Of a DNA stretch of 64,000 bases, positions 1-43,964 are shown one piece after another (positions within the stretch are counted from its first letter, which is position 1; each line of letters starts with the position of its first letter). The notes beneath the pieces are model-generated. The model was not told the DNA's origin and made no database searches. It worked only from the letters and a program-made list of their open reading frames with translations. Both the position numbers and the translations under genes were made by a program. The stretch is from Bathymodiolus brooksi (Eukaryota > Mollusca > Bivalvia > Mytilida > Modiolidae), in assembly GCA_963680875.1 (NCBI GenBank), contig OY804580.1, forward strand, positions 117,295,612-117,359,611, read 5' to 3'.

Positions 1-31319
<31,319 letters not shown>

Positions 31320-31468
31320 GGTGCTGACTTTTCTTCAACAAATACCTACAAAAGAAAACAATACATTATCTCACCAGACAGTTTATGCTACTGTGCATTC
31401 ATTCATTTTTTTTTTATTTATTCATGCAAAATAAGACCTTCCATGATTTCAATTCCATGCTGTCATAC

Positions 31469-31560
31469 TTGTCCAAATGGTGCCAAAAAAAAATTCAAAA
31501 ACAGCGTCCGAAGTGAAAAGAATAAAAGAACCGCCGACGTATCCCCCTGCACTTGCATAA
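31469..31560 (-). other. Candidate 5' non-coding exon / promoter region of PRPF8
   Basis: The first coding exon begins with a splice acceptor only 26 nt before the ATG, so at least one upstream non-coding exon must exist. The segment 31500-31560 is locally GC-richer than its surroundings, and read on the minus strand it is followed by a donor-like GTATGA at 31468-31463. No TATA box is seen. The limits are a guess; a transcription start map would settle them. Confidence 0.3.
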
Positions 31561-31699
31561 TATTTAGTTTTATATATTTATAGAAAGCAGCCTTGCAGTC
31601 TTAATGTATAACATACTTTATTGAAGGATGGAGTATATTGCAGCATGATCTGAATAATATACAGGAAGTACATTTTGTACTCCACTTTGAACACTGTGT

Positions 31700-32175
31700 A
31701 AACCTCCCCCAAAACCCTTGCTTCAAATATTTCCATGTAAGAACCCATCCAAGATAATGATAATTACAAGCCACATGCAAAAAATTATTCAAATCTATCC
31801 ATGTTTACTAAAGTTATCGCATTGTTTAGACACAATTCTCAAAATTGGTGATTTTTCAACCAAAAACTCAGATTTCCTCCCAAAACCCTTACTTTAAATA
31901 TTTCCATGTAAAAACTCATCCAAGATAATGATAATTACAAGCCACATGCAAAAAATTATTCAAATCTATCCATGTTTACTAAAGTTATCGCGTAAACAAG
32001 ACACAATTCTCAAAATCAGTGATTTTTCAACCAAAAACCAAGATTTTCCCCCAAAACCCTTGCTTCAAATATTTCTATGTAAGAACTCATCCAAGATAAT
32101 GATAATTACAAGCCACATGCAAAAAATTATTCAAATCCATCCATGTTTACTCAAGTTATCACGTAAACAAGAAAG
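31700..32175. repeat. ~173 bp tandem repeat, three copies, upstream of PRPF8
   Basis: Units near 31705, 31875 and 32048 share CCCAAAACCCTT, CATCCAAGATAATGATAATT, ATTCAAATCTATCCATGTTT and GTTATCGC. Ends near GACGGACGGCC at 32171. Confidence 0.85.
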
Positions 32176-32974
32176 TGTGACGGACGGCCGCTATTACTAT
32201 ATCCCTCAACGCTATCGCGGGGGGATAAAAAAGAAAGGTAGGTTTATCGTCAAATTTATTCAATTTGTGACGCTTTGGTGCCTGGTGAGAGATATTTTGG
32301 GTTATTTAGTGATCAAAAATAACGATTTGAAAATTGGCAGCATTAAACTTGTTTATTCCCTTTTTATGGTATTTTGTGCCGGACTATTATCTCCCATTGA
32401 TAAAATACGCCCACAAATCACACTAAATGAACCCCTGTGCTTGCACTTGCAAAAAAATAATTTAGGAATACATAAAATTGCCTTACAAGTTGATTCGGCC
32501 TTATGACAGATGCGGCCTTACGCAAATCCGGCCTTATATCAAATGGATGTTCCGGCCTTATCATATATTTATGCGGCCTACAGCAAATCCGGCCTTATAT
32601 CAAATGGAAAAGAATAATTAAAAAATAAAAGTTGTATTTAAATTTAAAATATTATTTAAATATTCATGGATATGATGAATAAAATATTGGAACTTGTAGT
32701 GTTTTCACAAGAATTTTTTAATTAGTAATTTTTGGTAATAATGACGGAAATCATTTCCATTGAAGTTGATGATTAGAAAAACAATTCAGGTTGATATACC
32801 AAGCTGTCAACAAGCGAAATTCCTTAGATGTTCTCTTGCAATTAATTATCATTTGTTTAATAGTCGTATAATGTGCACTGGCAGTATGATTATAATTGTT
32901 ACCTAAAAGTAAAAGGAAGCCATACTATAAATTACTCAAAAAGTACTCCAATTCTTTTGATGAAACCGCACTAA

Positions 32975-32982
32975 TATATAAG
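32975..32982 (+). promoter_or_regulatory. TATA box of the PHD-like gene start
   Basis: TATATAAG 47 nt before the ATG at 33029, spacing that suits a short 5'UTR. Confidence 0.55.
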
Positions 32983-33028
32983 CAAGCACATTTTGGTGAT
33001 GGTCCTACTATTTTCAAAACTATCAACT

Positions 33029-33131
33029 ATGTCGTTTCCTTGTGTTGGGTGTGAGGAGAACGTCCGTCCAAAGCAGCATGCTTTAGAGTGTGACAGTTGT
33101 TTCCAGTGGCAACACAGACTATGTAATACTG
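33029..33131 (+). CDS. First exon of an unidentified PHD-like (C2-C2-H-C) protein, rest not found
   Basis: ATG at 33029 follows a TATA box. It encodes MSFPCVGCEENVRP then KQHALECDSCFQWQHRLCNT and ends at donor GTATGT (33132). Cys5, Cys8, Cys21, Cys24, His29 and Cys32 give C-x2-C-x12-C-x2-C-x4-H-x2-C, the first six ligands of a PHD finger. Exons like this head MULE-transposase or FLYWCH-type mobile genes in molluscs, as far as I recall; that is an inference. I find no following exon: 268 nt downstream the sequence is interrupted by the 1.45 kb transposon, so the gene is probably broken or its remaining exons were displaced. Confidence 0.5.
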
Positions 33132-33698
33132 GTATGTAAAATATATTTTTTTTTTATTAATATTTATAATATAAATACGTGCTTGGTTAGTTTAATCGTT
33201 TAATACTTACGTAAAGCTTGACATTGATAAGAATATTATGACGCTACATCAGATATTGCTACCATTAAATGTAACAGTCAAGACGCCAAAGACGTTCACT
33301 ATTTTCCTATTTTTCTATAATCTAGAAACATTTTGATGTTCCGATTAAAACTTTTCAAGTACTGTTTATTGATATATTGTTAAAAGCCAATGGAATAAAC
33401 AGGGGTTTCAAAGTTTTTATAACAGGAGGTACTTCTTAAATTTTAGGAGGTACCTAAAAAATTGCCCCCCGGAAGCTCCTGAAATCTAGCATTTTGTAAA
33501 CCAAAAAATGTACTTCAGAGACTGCAAAACATTAAGTGTTTTTGAAAGAAAAATCCTATTAACTTTCTCTTTAGAGTTCAGATTTCACCAAGACCATGCA
33601 TAATGGATCCCCCCCCCCAAAATTTCTTTATTGATTATTTCAGTTTACAGACTTCAGCCAAGATTATTCATGGATAGTCTGCCATATCTTAAAAAACC

Positions 33699-36600
33699 AG
33701 AGGCTCTCAAGAGCCTGTATCGTTCACCTGGTTATAAAAAAAAACAATTGGCCCTATGTAAAAACTATGTCCTGCAGTGGTAGTCATCTTGGAATTACGA
33801 TCAACATAAAAAACACAAAGTTTGTAAAGGACCTTCCAATGATTGATGCATAGTTTAGGTTCAATCAGTGCAATAGCTTCAGAGAAGAAGATATTTCTGT
33901 ATTTTCCCGATATGGTCCTGTGTTAATACTATGACCTGTGGTGGCAGCCATCTTGGATTTCCGATCGGCATAAAAAACAGAGGACCTTCCAATGATCATT
34001 CCTGGGCAGTTTGGTTTCAGAGAAGAAGCGTTTTGAAACATTTTTCCCATTGGGTCCAATGTTAAACTAAGTCCTGCCGTGGCCGCCATTTTGAATTTCA
34101 TATCAGAACAAAAAAGGTAAAGTTTGTAGAGGACCATTTTGAACATTTTCCCATAGGGTCCAATGTTAATCTATGTCCTGCAGTGGTGGCCATCTTGGAT
34201 ATCCGATCGGCATAAAAAACACACACCTTGTAGAGGACCTTCCAATGATCATTCCTGGGCAGTTTGGTTTCAATTATCCAAGTGGTTTCAGAGAAGAAGC
34301 GTTTTGAAACATTTTTCCCATAGGGTCCAATGTTAAACTAAGTCCTGCCGTAGCCGCCATTTTGAATTTCATATCGGAACAAAAAACGTAAAGTTTGTAG
34401 AGGACCATCTAATGAACATTCCTGTACAGTTTGGCTTTAATCATATTTGTAGTTTCTGAGAAGAAGGCATTTGAATATTTCCCCATAGGGTACAATGTTA
34501 ATCTATGTATTGCGGTGGCGGCCATCTTGGATTTCCGATCGGCATAAAAAACCGAAAATTTGTAGAGGACCTTCCAATGATCATTCCTGGGCAGTTTGGT
34601 TTCAACTGTCCAAGTGGTTTCAGAGAAGAAGTGTTTTGAAACATTTTTCCCATAGGGTCCAATGTTAAACTAAGTCCTGCCGTAGCCGCCATTTTGAATT
34701 TCATATCGGAACAAAAAACCTATAGTTTGTAGAGGGCCATCTAATGAACATTCATGTACAGTTTGGCTTTAATCATATTTGTAGTTTCTGAGAAGAAGGC
34801 ATTTGAACATTTTCCCATAGGGTCCAATGTTAATCTATGTCCTGCGGTGGTGGCCATCTTGGATTTCCGATCGGCATAAAAAAACAGAAACTTTGTAGAG
34901 GACCTTCCAATGATCATTCCTGGGCAGTTTGGTTTCAATTGTCCTAGTGGTTTCAGAGAAGAAGCGTTTTGAAACATTTTTCCCATAGGGTCCAATGTTA
35001 AACTAAGTCCTGCCGTAGCCACCATTTTGAATTTCATACCGGAACAAAAAACGAAAATTTGTAGAGGACCATCTAATGAACATTCATGTACAGTTTGGCT
35101 TTAATCATATTTGTAGTTTCTGAGAAGAAGGCATTTGAATATTTTCCCATAGGGTCCAATGTTAATCTATGTATTGTGGTGGCGGCCATCTTGGATTTCC
35201 GATCGACATAAAAAACATAAAATTTGTAGAGGACCTTCCAATGATCATTCCTGGGCAGTTTGGTTTCAACTGTCCTAGTGGTTTCAGAGAAGAAGCGTTT
35301 TGAAACATTTTCCCCATAGGGTCCAATGTTAAACTAAGTCCTGCCGTAGCCGCCATTTTGAATTTCATACCGGAACAAAAAACGTAAATTTTGTAGAGGA
35401 CCATCCAATGAACATTCATGTACAGTTTGGCTTTAATCATATTTGTAGTTTCTGAGAAGAAGGCATTTGAATATTTTCCCATAGGGTCCAATGTTAATCT
35501 ATGTCCTGCGGTGGTGGCCATCTTGAATTTTCGATCGGCATAAAAATAACATAAACTTTGTAGAGGACCTTCCAATGACTATTCCTGGGCAGTTTGGTTT
35601 CAATTGTCCAAGTGGTTTCAGAGAAGAAGCGTTTTGAAACATTTTCCCCATAGGGTCCAATGTTAAACTAAGTCCTGCCGTAGCCGCCATTTTGAATTTC
35701 ATATCGGAACAAAAAACGTAAATTTGTAGAGGACCATCCAATGAACATTCATGTACAGTTTGGCTTTAATAATATTTGTAGTTTCTGAGAAGAAGGCATT
35801 TGAACATTTTCCCATAGGGTCCAATGTTAATCTATGTATTATGGTGGCGGTCATCTTGGATTTCCGATCGGCATAAAAAACATAAAATTTGTAGAGAACC
35901 TTCCAATGATCATTCCTGGGCAGTTTGGTTTCAACTGTCCAAGTGGTTTCAGAGAAGAAGCGTGTTGAAACATTTTCCCAATAGGGTCCAATGTTAAACT
36001 AAGTCCTGCCGTAGCCGCCATTTTGAATTTCATACCGGAACAAAAAACGTAAATTTTGGAGAGGACCATCTAATGAACATTCATGTACAGTTTGGCTTTA
36101 ATCATATTTGTAGTTTCTGAGAAGAAGGAATTTGAATATTTTCCCATAGGGTCCAATGTTAATCTATGTCCTGCGGTGGCGGCCATCTTGAATTTTCGAT
36201 CGGCATAAAAATAACATAAACTTTGTAGAGGACCTTCCAATGACTATTCCTGGGCAGTTTGGTTTCAATTGTCCAAGTGGTTTCAGAGAAGAAGCGTTTT
36301 GAAACATTTTTCCCATAGGGTCCAATGTTAAACTAAGTCCTGCCGTAGCCGCCATTTTGAATTTCATATCGGAACAAAAAACGTAAATTTGTAGAGGACC
36401 ATCCAATGAACATTCATGTACAGTTTGGCTTTAATAATATTTGTAGTTTCTGAGAAGAAGGCATTTGAACATTTTCCCATAGGGTCCAATGTTAATCTAT
36501 GTATTGCGGTGGCGGCCATCTTGGATTTCCGATCGACTTAAAAAACATATATTTTGTAGAGGACCTTCCAATGATCATTCCTGGGCAGTTTGGTTTCAAT

Positions 36601-37510
36601 TGTCCTAGTGGTTTCAGAGAAGAAGCGTTTTGAAACATTTTTCCCATAGGGTCCAATGTTAAACTTAAGTCCTGCTGTAGCCGCCATTTTGAATTTCATA
36701 CCGGAACAAAAAACATAAAGTTTGTAGAGGACCATCTAATGAACATTCATGTACAGTTTGGCTTTAATAATATTTGTAGTTTCTGAGAAGAAGGCATTTG
36801 AATATTTTCCCATAGGGTACAATGTTAATCTATGTCCTGCGGTGGTGGCCATCTTGGATTTCCGATCGGCATAAAAAACATAAAATTTGTAGAGAACCTT
36901 CCAATGATCATTCCTGGGCAGTTTGGTTTCAACTGTCCAAGTGGTTTCAGAGAAGAAGCGTTTTGAAACATTTTCCCCATAGGGTCCAATGTTAAACTAA
37001 GTCCTGCCGTAGCCGCCATTTTGAATTTCATATCGGAACAAAAAACCTTGAGATTGTAGAAGACCGTCCAATGAACATTCATGTACAGTTTGGCTTTAAT
37101 CATATTTGTAGTTTCTGAGAAGAAGGCATTTGAACATTTTCCCATAGGGTCCAATGTTAATCTATGTCCTACGATGGTGGCCATCTTGGATTTCCGATCG
37201 GCATAAAAAACAGAAACTTGGTAAAGGACATTCCAATGATCATTCATTTACAGTTTGGGTTCAGTCAGTTCATTAGTTTCAGAGAAGAAGATCTTTGAAA
37301 TTTCAGCCAATCAGAGAATATTATTGGCCCTGGCAGCCATATTGAATATCCGACTGGAACGAAAAACAGTCATTTTGTAGAGGACCATCCAAGGAACATT
37401 CCTGCTAAGTTTGGTTCCAATCGGCCCAGTGGTTTCAGAGAAGAAGCTTGAAATGTGAAAAGTTTACAGACGACGGACGCCAAGTGATGGCAATAGTTCA
37501 CCTGGACCTG
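33699..37510. repeat. ~330 bp dimeric higher-order repeat array (165 bp monomers A and B)
   Basis: Monomer A carries GACCTTCCAATGATCATTCC, GCCGCCATTTTGAATTTCAT; monomer B carries GACCATCTAATGAACATTC, GGCCATCTTGGATTTCCGAT. Alternation A-B gives units starting near 34231, 34559, 34891, 35226, 35560, 35890, 36222, 36558 and 36890. Outer edges carry AGAGGCTCTCAAGAGCC and GACGGACGCCAAGTGATGGC, AGTTCACCTGG as in the superfamily copies at 48462 and 62313. Confidence 0.9.
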
Positions 37511-37690
37511 TTATCAAAGCTTAAACTTCTCAAAATTCTTTTGTTGGCTTTGTCCTTTTCTTTTTCACAATACCTTGGCTTGTGTGTTTTTTTACTTTAT
37601 TACCAGTAATTAAACCATTGGCACGGATCAAGACATATAAGTGTCATAATTAATGTAACATAAATTTAATTTGCAGTCATCATTAATAAA

Positions 37691-37942
37691 CGGGATTAAT
37701 TTTTTTTTTTTTTTTTTTATTATCGACAAACCGGAAATAGTCCGATTCCGGTATTTAATTTTCGAAAATTCCGGTAAAATGATGAATTATGCAGTTTTTC
37801 TACCTTCTTTGCTCTCAATTTCGACAAAAAGCTAGCAGTTGAATAAATAAAACATTGCTGCTGGTTAAACAACAAAAATGGTTATCCGAATTCTGTGTAA
37901 AAATGCATAGTGACCGTAAACACACATATTTTTTTTTTGGCC
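37691..37942. mobile_element. Truncated Harbinger-like MITE inside transposon copy 1
   Basis: Right end GTAAACACACAT..TTTTTTGGCC and interior CAGTTGAATAAATAAAACAT match 12863-13230 in inverse orientation. The left end is replaced by a T run. Confidence 0.7.
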
Positions 37943-39382
37943 TCAATACAAATATAATTAAACAAAAACAATATATATTGTTACTTTCACGATCAAAAAC
38001 GATTCGCGGGAAGACATTTAAATCACAAAAGTTAATTATTTTGGAAAAAAAGTGGGGCCGACGTTTTGACATTACAATGTAATTCGTATTTGAGCCATGT
38101 CCGGTCCTTTTTCAAGATTCCTAGTAATTTTCTATCCCTTATCTCCTCGTACCCCATTTTAAAAATGCTTTTCAGCACACTTCCATTTCTGTGAACAACC
38201 GCGGTAGGGCCCCGTCAAAATATGTAAATAAATTAGCCATGTAGGTTTTTATTTTTTTTATACCGGAAGTTAAACAATATGGATGGAGTTAAGCAACAAG
38301 ACAAGTACGCCCCAAAATGATTCGACCCTGGGTTTTAAATGGATAAAAAAAATCGCACAAAATATTGTGTAGTCATATATTCATAATACATAAATGATCA
38401 TACTTACATTACTGAAGATTACACTAGTTTGTGTTTGAACATAATTTGTAATCGGTCATTTTTTATTTTGAAATGATGTCAGCTTTGTTCCGGTCCGAGT
38501 TTTACACAAGGATGAAAAGATATTGGGGCGAAAACATATCTATTTACCGCATGCGCAAACTGCTATTTACGATTCTAAGGTAAAGTTATTTTTAAAACAG
38601 GGAATATCCCGTCAACTTGGTCGTGGCTGAATGCAGTTTTTCGATTTGAATGCGATAATTCAGCAATTGACGTGATCATTAATTTTTTATGAAAAATATT
38701 CCACAAGCCAATCGTACTTGTGGTTTTGACCACCGCTAATTTTGGGGGGGGGTTCAGTAATTTCTGCCGGTACTATACACGATCTCAGACGGGTAAAAGT
38801 ACCGGCCCACTTTGAAACCCCTGAATAAATATTATGAATACAATGCTCTGTTTTTGGATATGATTTAATATAGGCGGGTTGCCTTTAATAGGGAGGACAA
38901 ACGTAGTCGTCGATAGCGTTATTATTTTCTGTCAGAGTAGAAAAACCCGAATTTTCACCTTTTTCATTTCATTAGAAAAACACCTAAAATTTATTATTTC
39001 GTGATAAAAAATATATCAGATAAAACTTGAAAACTAGAACTTTATTAATTTGGTAGTTATAAGCATTAAAAATATGATTGGGTACTACTACTGAACGTCC
39101 AAAGTGAAGTCGTTTCGAGAAAATCGGACGCCATCTTGATTTATGTGTCAACGAACAGCCCATTTTCAAAAATAATTCCGGGAGCTATCCCTGGACCAAT
39201 ATTCTTCATGCATGGCTTCAAATTTGCAGAAAGTCTTCAATTTTACCAATCCGATTGTTAAGAATTTTTTGAAAGTCAAAATCGTAACGTAAAATATAAA
39301 AGTTTACAAACATTGTTTTAAACTCGTTTACCGCAAAAAGTTAACAGTCAGATATCAATAATCTGAACCTTCCTCTAAAGAT

Positions 39383-39657
39383 ATGCCGCCAAGGTTTCAA
39401 TGGATAAGCAGTAATAGCTCCCGGAAATCATTGGATGTTCGGTCCATATTTTCTGACTTTGCAATCAGAGTTGAGCGGGAAGAGTTATCAGACGTTGTGT
39501 GGCGCATGACCGGGATGTATGTCTTCCGCCATCTTGGCCAGGACAATTTCAGAGTTGTACCAAAGAAAAATGGAATTTATTGACGTATTGTTCTACCAAT
39601 TGATACAATAATTATCTAGCATTGATGTATTCAGACCACGGAGGTCAATCATGCACG
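39383..39657 (+). other. Possible 5' exon of a small spliced transcript (66-codon ORF inside)
   Basis: Ends at a good donor CG|GTAAGT (39658). The segment contains an ATG at 39383 with an open frame to 39583 (starts MPPRFQWISSNSSRK), of unknown family. CCGCCATCTTGGCC near 39527 is a strong YY1-like site. Could be a long non-coding RNA exon. Confidence 0.3.
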
Positions 39658-40671
39658 GTAAGTAACAAAACTTCTTCTAAAATATAGTTTTATTCTCAAA
39701 AGAAATATCGTTTTCAACCGGATCAAATGGGGGTTAATTCTGAAAACAAAAGATGCACAAAAATCGCACAGAAACTTTACACGAACTGAATAAGTATATA
39801 TCTTTGCTTCGATAAATGAAAAAGAGATGGGATTTAATTCACGATTTTATTATTTACTCGAAAAATGGGGAAAACGGCAAGCATCAATATAAAGTTGTCA
39901 AATTCTCCCAATCTATAAATAACTTTATCCAAGCAGAGCTTTGGTGACGTAATCATGGCTGTTCGGAAATTATCGGGATTTATTAATACATCTATATAAA
40001 GGAGTTGTTCCGGTATTCTTTGATATTTTTAGAAATGTTTTGTGAAATGTTCAAGATTTTTTTATATTTTTTGGTTTTAAATGAAATTTGTCTACATGAA
40101 AACTGTTTATGCATTTCTCATTAAGTTCCTAGTGTATATTGTAGCAATACATAGGACAATTGTTTTTAAATACTAAAATAGTAACATGAATTTCCATGCA
40201 ACATTTTTGAAACAATTTATTTAAATTGTTATAAAACATAATTATTATGTTTCAGTACTATTAGGGAAGCTTTATGAAATATATGCTTAATGCATACATT
40301 ACAGTATGTGAATGTATTAACATTCTGGCTATATTATACAATGTAATCAGTGGCAGTGCATGTGATATGCTAAGTTTAATTAATTACATTTTTTTCATTA
40401 CACCATTACTGTGTGCAAACTTGTTTGGTATGACAGAACATTTATGATGCATGCAGCAAACATTTCTGGAATAATGCTATTTTTCATATAGAATCTATTT
40501 GCCACCAAGCATATATGCATAAAGATAATTTATAGTCGGAAGAGTGCATTGTATTAAAGCTTTTTTCATTTGTACATGTATGATAAACTATTTCTGGAAA
40601 AGATAATTTATTTTTAATTCTTTATTTTTATTCTGTATAACATATTTTAAATGTTTATTTTTATTTTACAG

Positions 40672-41005
40672 GTGTGATCGTGACATCTCAGTAGATCATT
40701 AAGAGTTTTAAATCATTAAAATGACACTTCTGAAAGTTGATGCTGTTGATTATGATTCAGTTAATCAAATATGCATTGGATATGCATAGGATCACAAAAC
40801 ACACTATTTAAAGAAATCACAAAGATTTCATTTGGAATAAGTTGGTCATGAACTGGGACACAGCACTATTTGTAGTCGTCAAATGTAAAATTATAGTATA
40901 TAAAGGAAAAGAGAGTGACCTTGAAGACTGTTATGAATTAAGATAATAGTAGAAGATAACAGTTTATTGATTTGTGAAAATAAAAATGATAACTTTGAAA
41001 ATTTG
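40672..41005 (+). other. Possible 3' exon of the same transcript, with micro-ORF and AATAAA
   Basis: Acceptor TTTTATTTTACAG ends at 40671; AATAAA near 40979. An ATG at 40721 opens a 22-codon frame starting MTLLKVDAVDYDS. No family recognised. Confidence 0.28.
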
Positions 41006-42507
41006 GGACTTTCTAATCGCATGAACTGTTAGCTTAAAGCAGCTAAAATTGTCAAATTTGAGGTTTTTCTCAGACAAAAAAATGAAAATAATGTATAAAA
41101 TGTGCTAATTAAATGTTTAAAAGATAAAATAACTTCAAGGCTGGCTTATAAATTGTACAGAGAACATATCTGATAATCCAAATAAGACTTTTCATGGAAT
41201 ACAGGGCCATAATTGAAATATTATTTTTACTAAATTTCCAGGTAGAGGGCTAATGAACCAGGACATAGTTCATACCAGTGTCAGAATTGGGGTTGCTGAT
41301 AGTTTTCACCTTGTAGTATATAGTTATAGGATCAAAATAATACCAAACACTTGAACATTTAATATTATAATATTCGACAATTATTGAAATTGTATCAATT
41401 TCGGGAATTGTCTGAAATTTTGATTGAACAAAGAAAATTGACCTTTTCAATGGAAAAAATGGCAGTTTTTACACAAACTGTAATAATAACTTCATTGATG
41501 TATGGATATTGAGGTTGTTTACCATAAAAATATCAATTTGAGCATACAAAATATAATTAATTCCCTAAAATAGCTTATTTTTACACTTTACGGAGCTCAA
41601 AATATTAAGCTGCGGCGTATATAATTCTGGCACTACAGACTTTGAGAATTTTTTTTGCTGATAAATATAGGTGTTCCCTGTTAGAGGGTTCTTTTCCCTA
41701 CCAAAATCAGTATTCAGAAAAATTCTAGTACTTTTTTCAGATTTTTTATGACCAAAAACTTGATTTTTCGAATAAAATTTGACATTAAAATTATGGAGGC
41801 CTGCGCAAAGGAAATAATATTAAAAAAATATATATATTAATTGAATAAATGATATTCTTGATATTTCTGCCTAGAGACTGGGCACTTTGTGGACAGTGCT
41901 GCATGTTTCAGCCTTGCAAGTTAAAGGTTTTTGAAGATATTTGATCACAAACCTGCTAGTTTGAACAAGCAGACAGCTGACACATAAATTAAAATGTTTT
42001 AAATTCTGTGACATTTTTTTCATATAACACCTACAGGTGTGTATAATACCTCTTTTTGAAGCATAAGGAGGATACATTACTATAGAAGAAAGCATGATAA
42101 CCTATTAGGTAGTGAAAATAATATATTTTGGTCCAAAAATGTCATTTTTTTTTAACATTTTTCCAAAAAAAAAACAGAAAATCGACCACTTTTGGCTCAC
42201 CGAAAAGGCCATAACTTTTGAACAACTCAACCGATTTTAATAATTTTTGTACCAAAATTTTCCATTTTGTATGTACTGTCATATTAAACTATAATGGATG
42301 ATTTACTAGCATTTCAATTTTTGGCTTGACCACCCTACCTTTAATATATTACCTGATACAATTTTCATTTTCCTAATGAAATGTGTAATTATTTTGCCCG
42401 GGACAAAAAAAACATGCTATATGGCACCTGATAGACAAATTAATTAATTATTTACTCAAATCATCACAATGTGTCGTTTTATCGTATGTATCGTATATAT
42501 CCATAGA
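41006..42507. other. AT-rich stretch without recognisable gene
   Basis: Short frames only, A/T runs, no repeat ends seen except TTTTGAACAACTCAACCG-type text near 42218 that resembles widespread mollusc repeats. Confidence 0.4.
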
Positions 42508-43964
42508 CAGGGGTTTCAAAATGGGCCGGTACCCGGTACTTTTACCCGTCCGAGATCGTGTATAGTACCGGCATAACTTACTGATCCCCCCAAAATTAGC
42601 GGTGGTCAAAACCACAAGTACGATAGGCTTGTGGAATATTTTTCATAAAAAATTAATGATCACGTCAATTGCTGAATTCTCGCATTAAAATCGAACAACT
42701 GCGTCACGACCAAGTTGACGGGATATTCCGTTTTAAAAATAACTTTACCTTAGAATCGTAAATAGCAGTTTGCGCATGCGGTAAATAGATATGTTTTCAC
42801 CCCAATATCTTTTCATCCGTGTGTAAAACTCGGACCGGAACAAAGCTGACATCATTTCAATTTAGTGTAATCTTCAGTAATATAAGTACGATTATTATGA
42901 ATATATGACTACACAATATTTTGTGCGATTTTTTTTATCCATTTAAAACCCAGGGTCGAATCATTTTGGGGCGTACTGTCTTGTTGCTTAACTCCGTCCA
43001 TATTGTTTAACTTCCGGTATAAAAAATAAAAACCTATGGCTAATTTATTTACATATTTTGACGGGGCCCTACCGCGGTTGTTCACAGAAATGGAAGTGTG
43101 CTGAAAAACATTTTTAAAAGGGGGTACGAGGAGATAAGGGATAGAAAATTACTAGAAATCTTGAAAAAGGACTGGACATGGCTCAAATACGAATTGCATT
43201 GTAATGTCAAAACGCAGGCCCCACTTTTTTCCCAAAATAATTAACTTTTGTGATTCAAATGGTAATAAATGTCTTCCCGCGAATCATTTTTGTTCGAACA
43301 TTTTTTTTGCACATAAGTCGTGAAAGTAACAATATATATTGTTTTTGTTTAATTATATTTGTATTGATCTATTAAAATTATAAATTTTATTAAAGATTGA
43401 TGATTGCAAATTAAATTTATATGTTTCATTAATTATGACACTTATATGTCTTGATCCGTGCCAATTGTCTTTGATGAGTTTAATTACTGGTAATAAAGTA
43501 AAAAAAAAACACACAATACCGTATTGTGAAAAAGAAAAGGACAAAGCCAACAAAAGAATTTTGAGAAGTTTAAGCTTTGATAACAATGGCTTGGTCAAGC
43601 CTAGCTGCGGAACCGTAGCTCTTTATGGTCCTTTTGGGTTTTTTTTAAGATATGGCGGACTATATACGAATAATCTTGGCTGAAGTCTGTAAACTGAAAT
43701 ATTCAATAAAGAAATGGGGGGGAATTCAGGCATTATGCATGGTCTTCACTCTTGGTGAAATCTTAACTCTAAAAATTAATGGGATTTTTCTTTCAAAAAC
43801 ACTTAATGTTTTGCAGTCTCTGAAGTACATTTTTTGGTCCACAAAATGCTAGATTTCAGGTGCTTCCACCCCCTGGACCCCTTACGGCCCTCAGCCTAAT
43901 TTTTTAGGTACCTCCTAAAATTTAAGAAGTACCTCCTATTATAAAAAAAACTTTGAAACCCCTG
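42508..43964 (+). mobile_element. CAGGGGTTTCAAA transposon, copy 2 (intact, 1,457 bp)
   Basis: Termini CAGGGGTTTCAAAATGGGCC and AAAACTTTGAAACCCCTG share 13 bp in inverse. Flanked by CATAGA on both sides (42502-42507, 43965-43970), an exact 6 bp target-site duplication. No transposase frame is seen. The 6 bp duplication excludes Tc1/mariner (TA), PIF/Harbinger (3 bp) and piggyBac (TTAA), and argues against hAT (8 bp) despite the CAGGGG ends. Confidence 0.9.

Larger units (their letters stand above)
33400..38823 (-). mobile_element. CAGGGGTTTCAAA transposon, copy 1 (inverted, carries two insertions)
   Basis: Begins CAGGGGTTTCAAA at 33400 and ends TTTGAAACCCCTG at 38823, with AATAAA on both sides (33394-33399, 38824-38829). 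It aligns in inverse orientation to 42508-43964. Relative to that copy it carries a repeat array (33699-37510, replacing about 60 bp) and a Harbinger-like MITE (37691-37942). Non-autonomous as far as can be read. Confidence 0.85.

Noticed and set aside
33865..37247. Recurring minus-strand ORFs with KFKMAATAG and LKPNCPGMIIG peptides
   Set aside because: They repeat with the ~330 bp array period and are broken in every unit; they are by-products of the tandem repeat, not a gene family.
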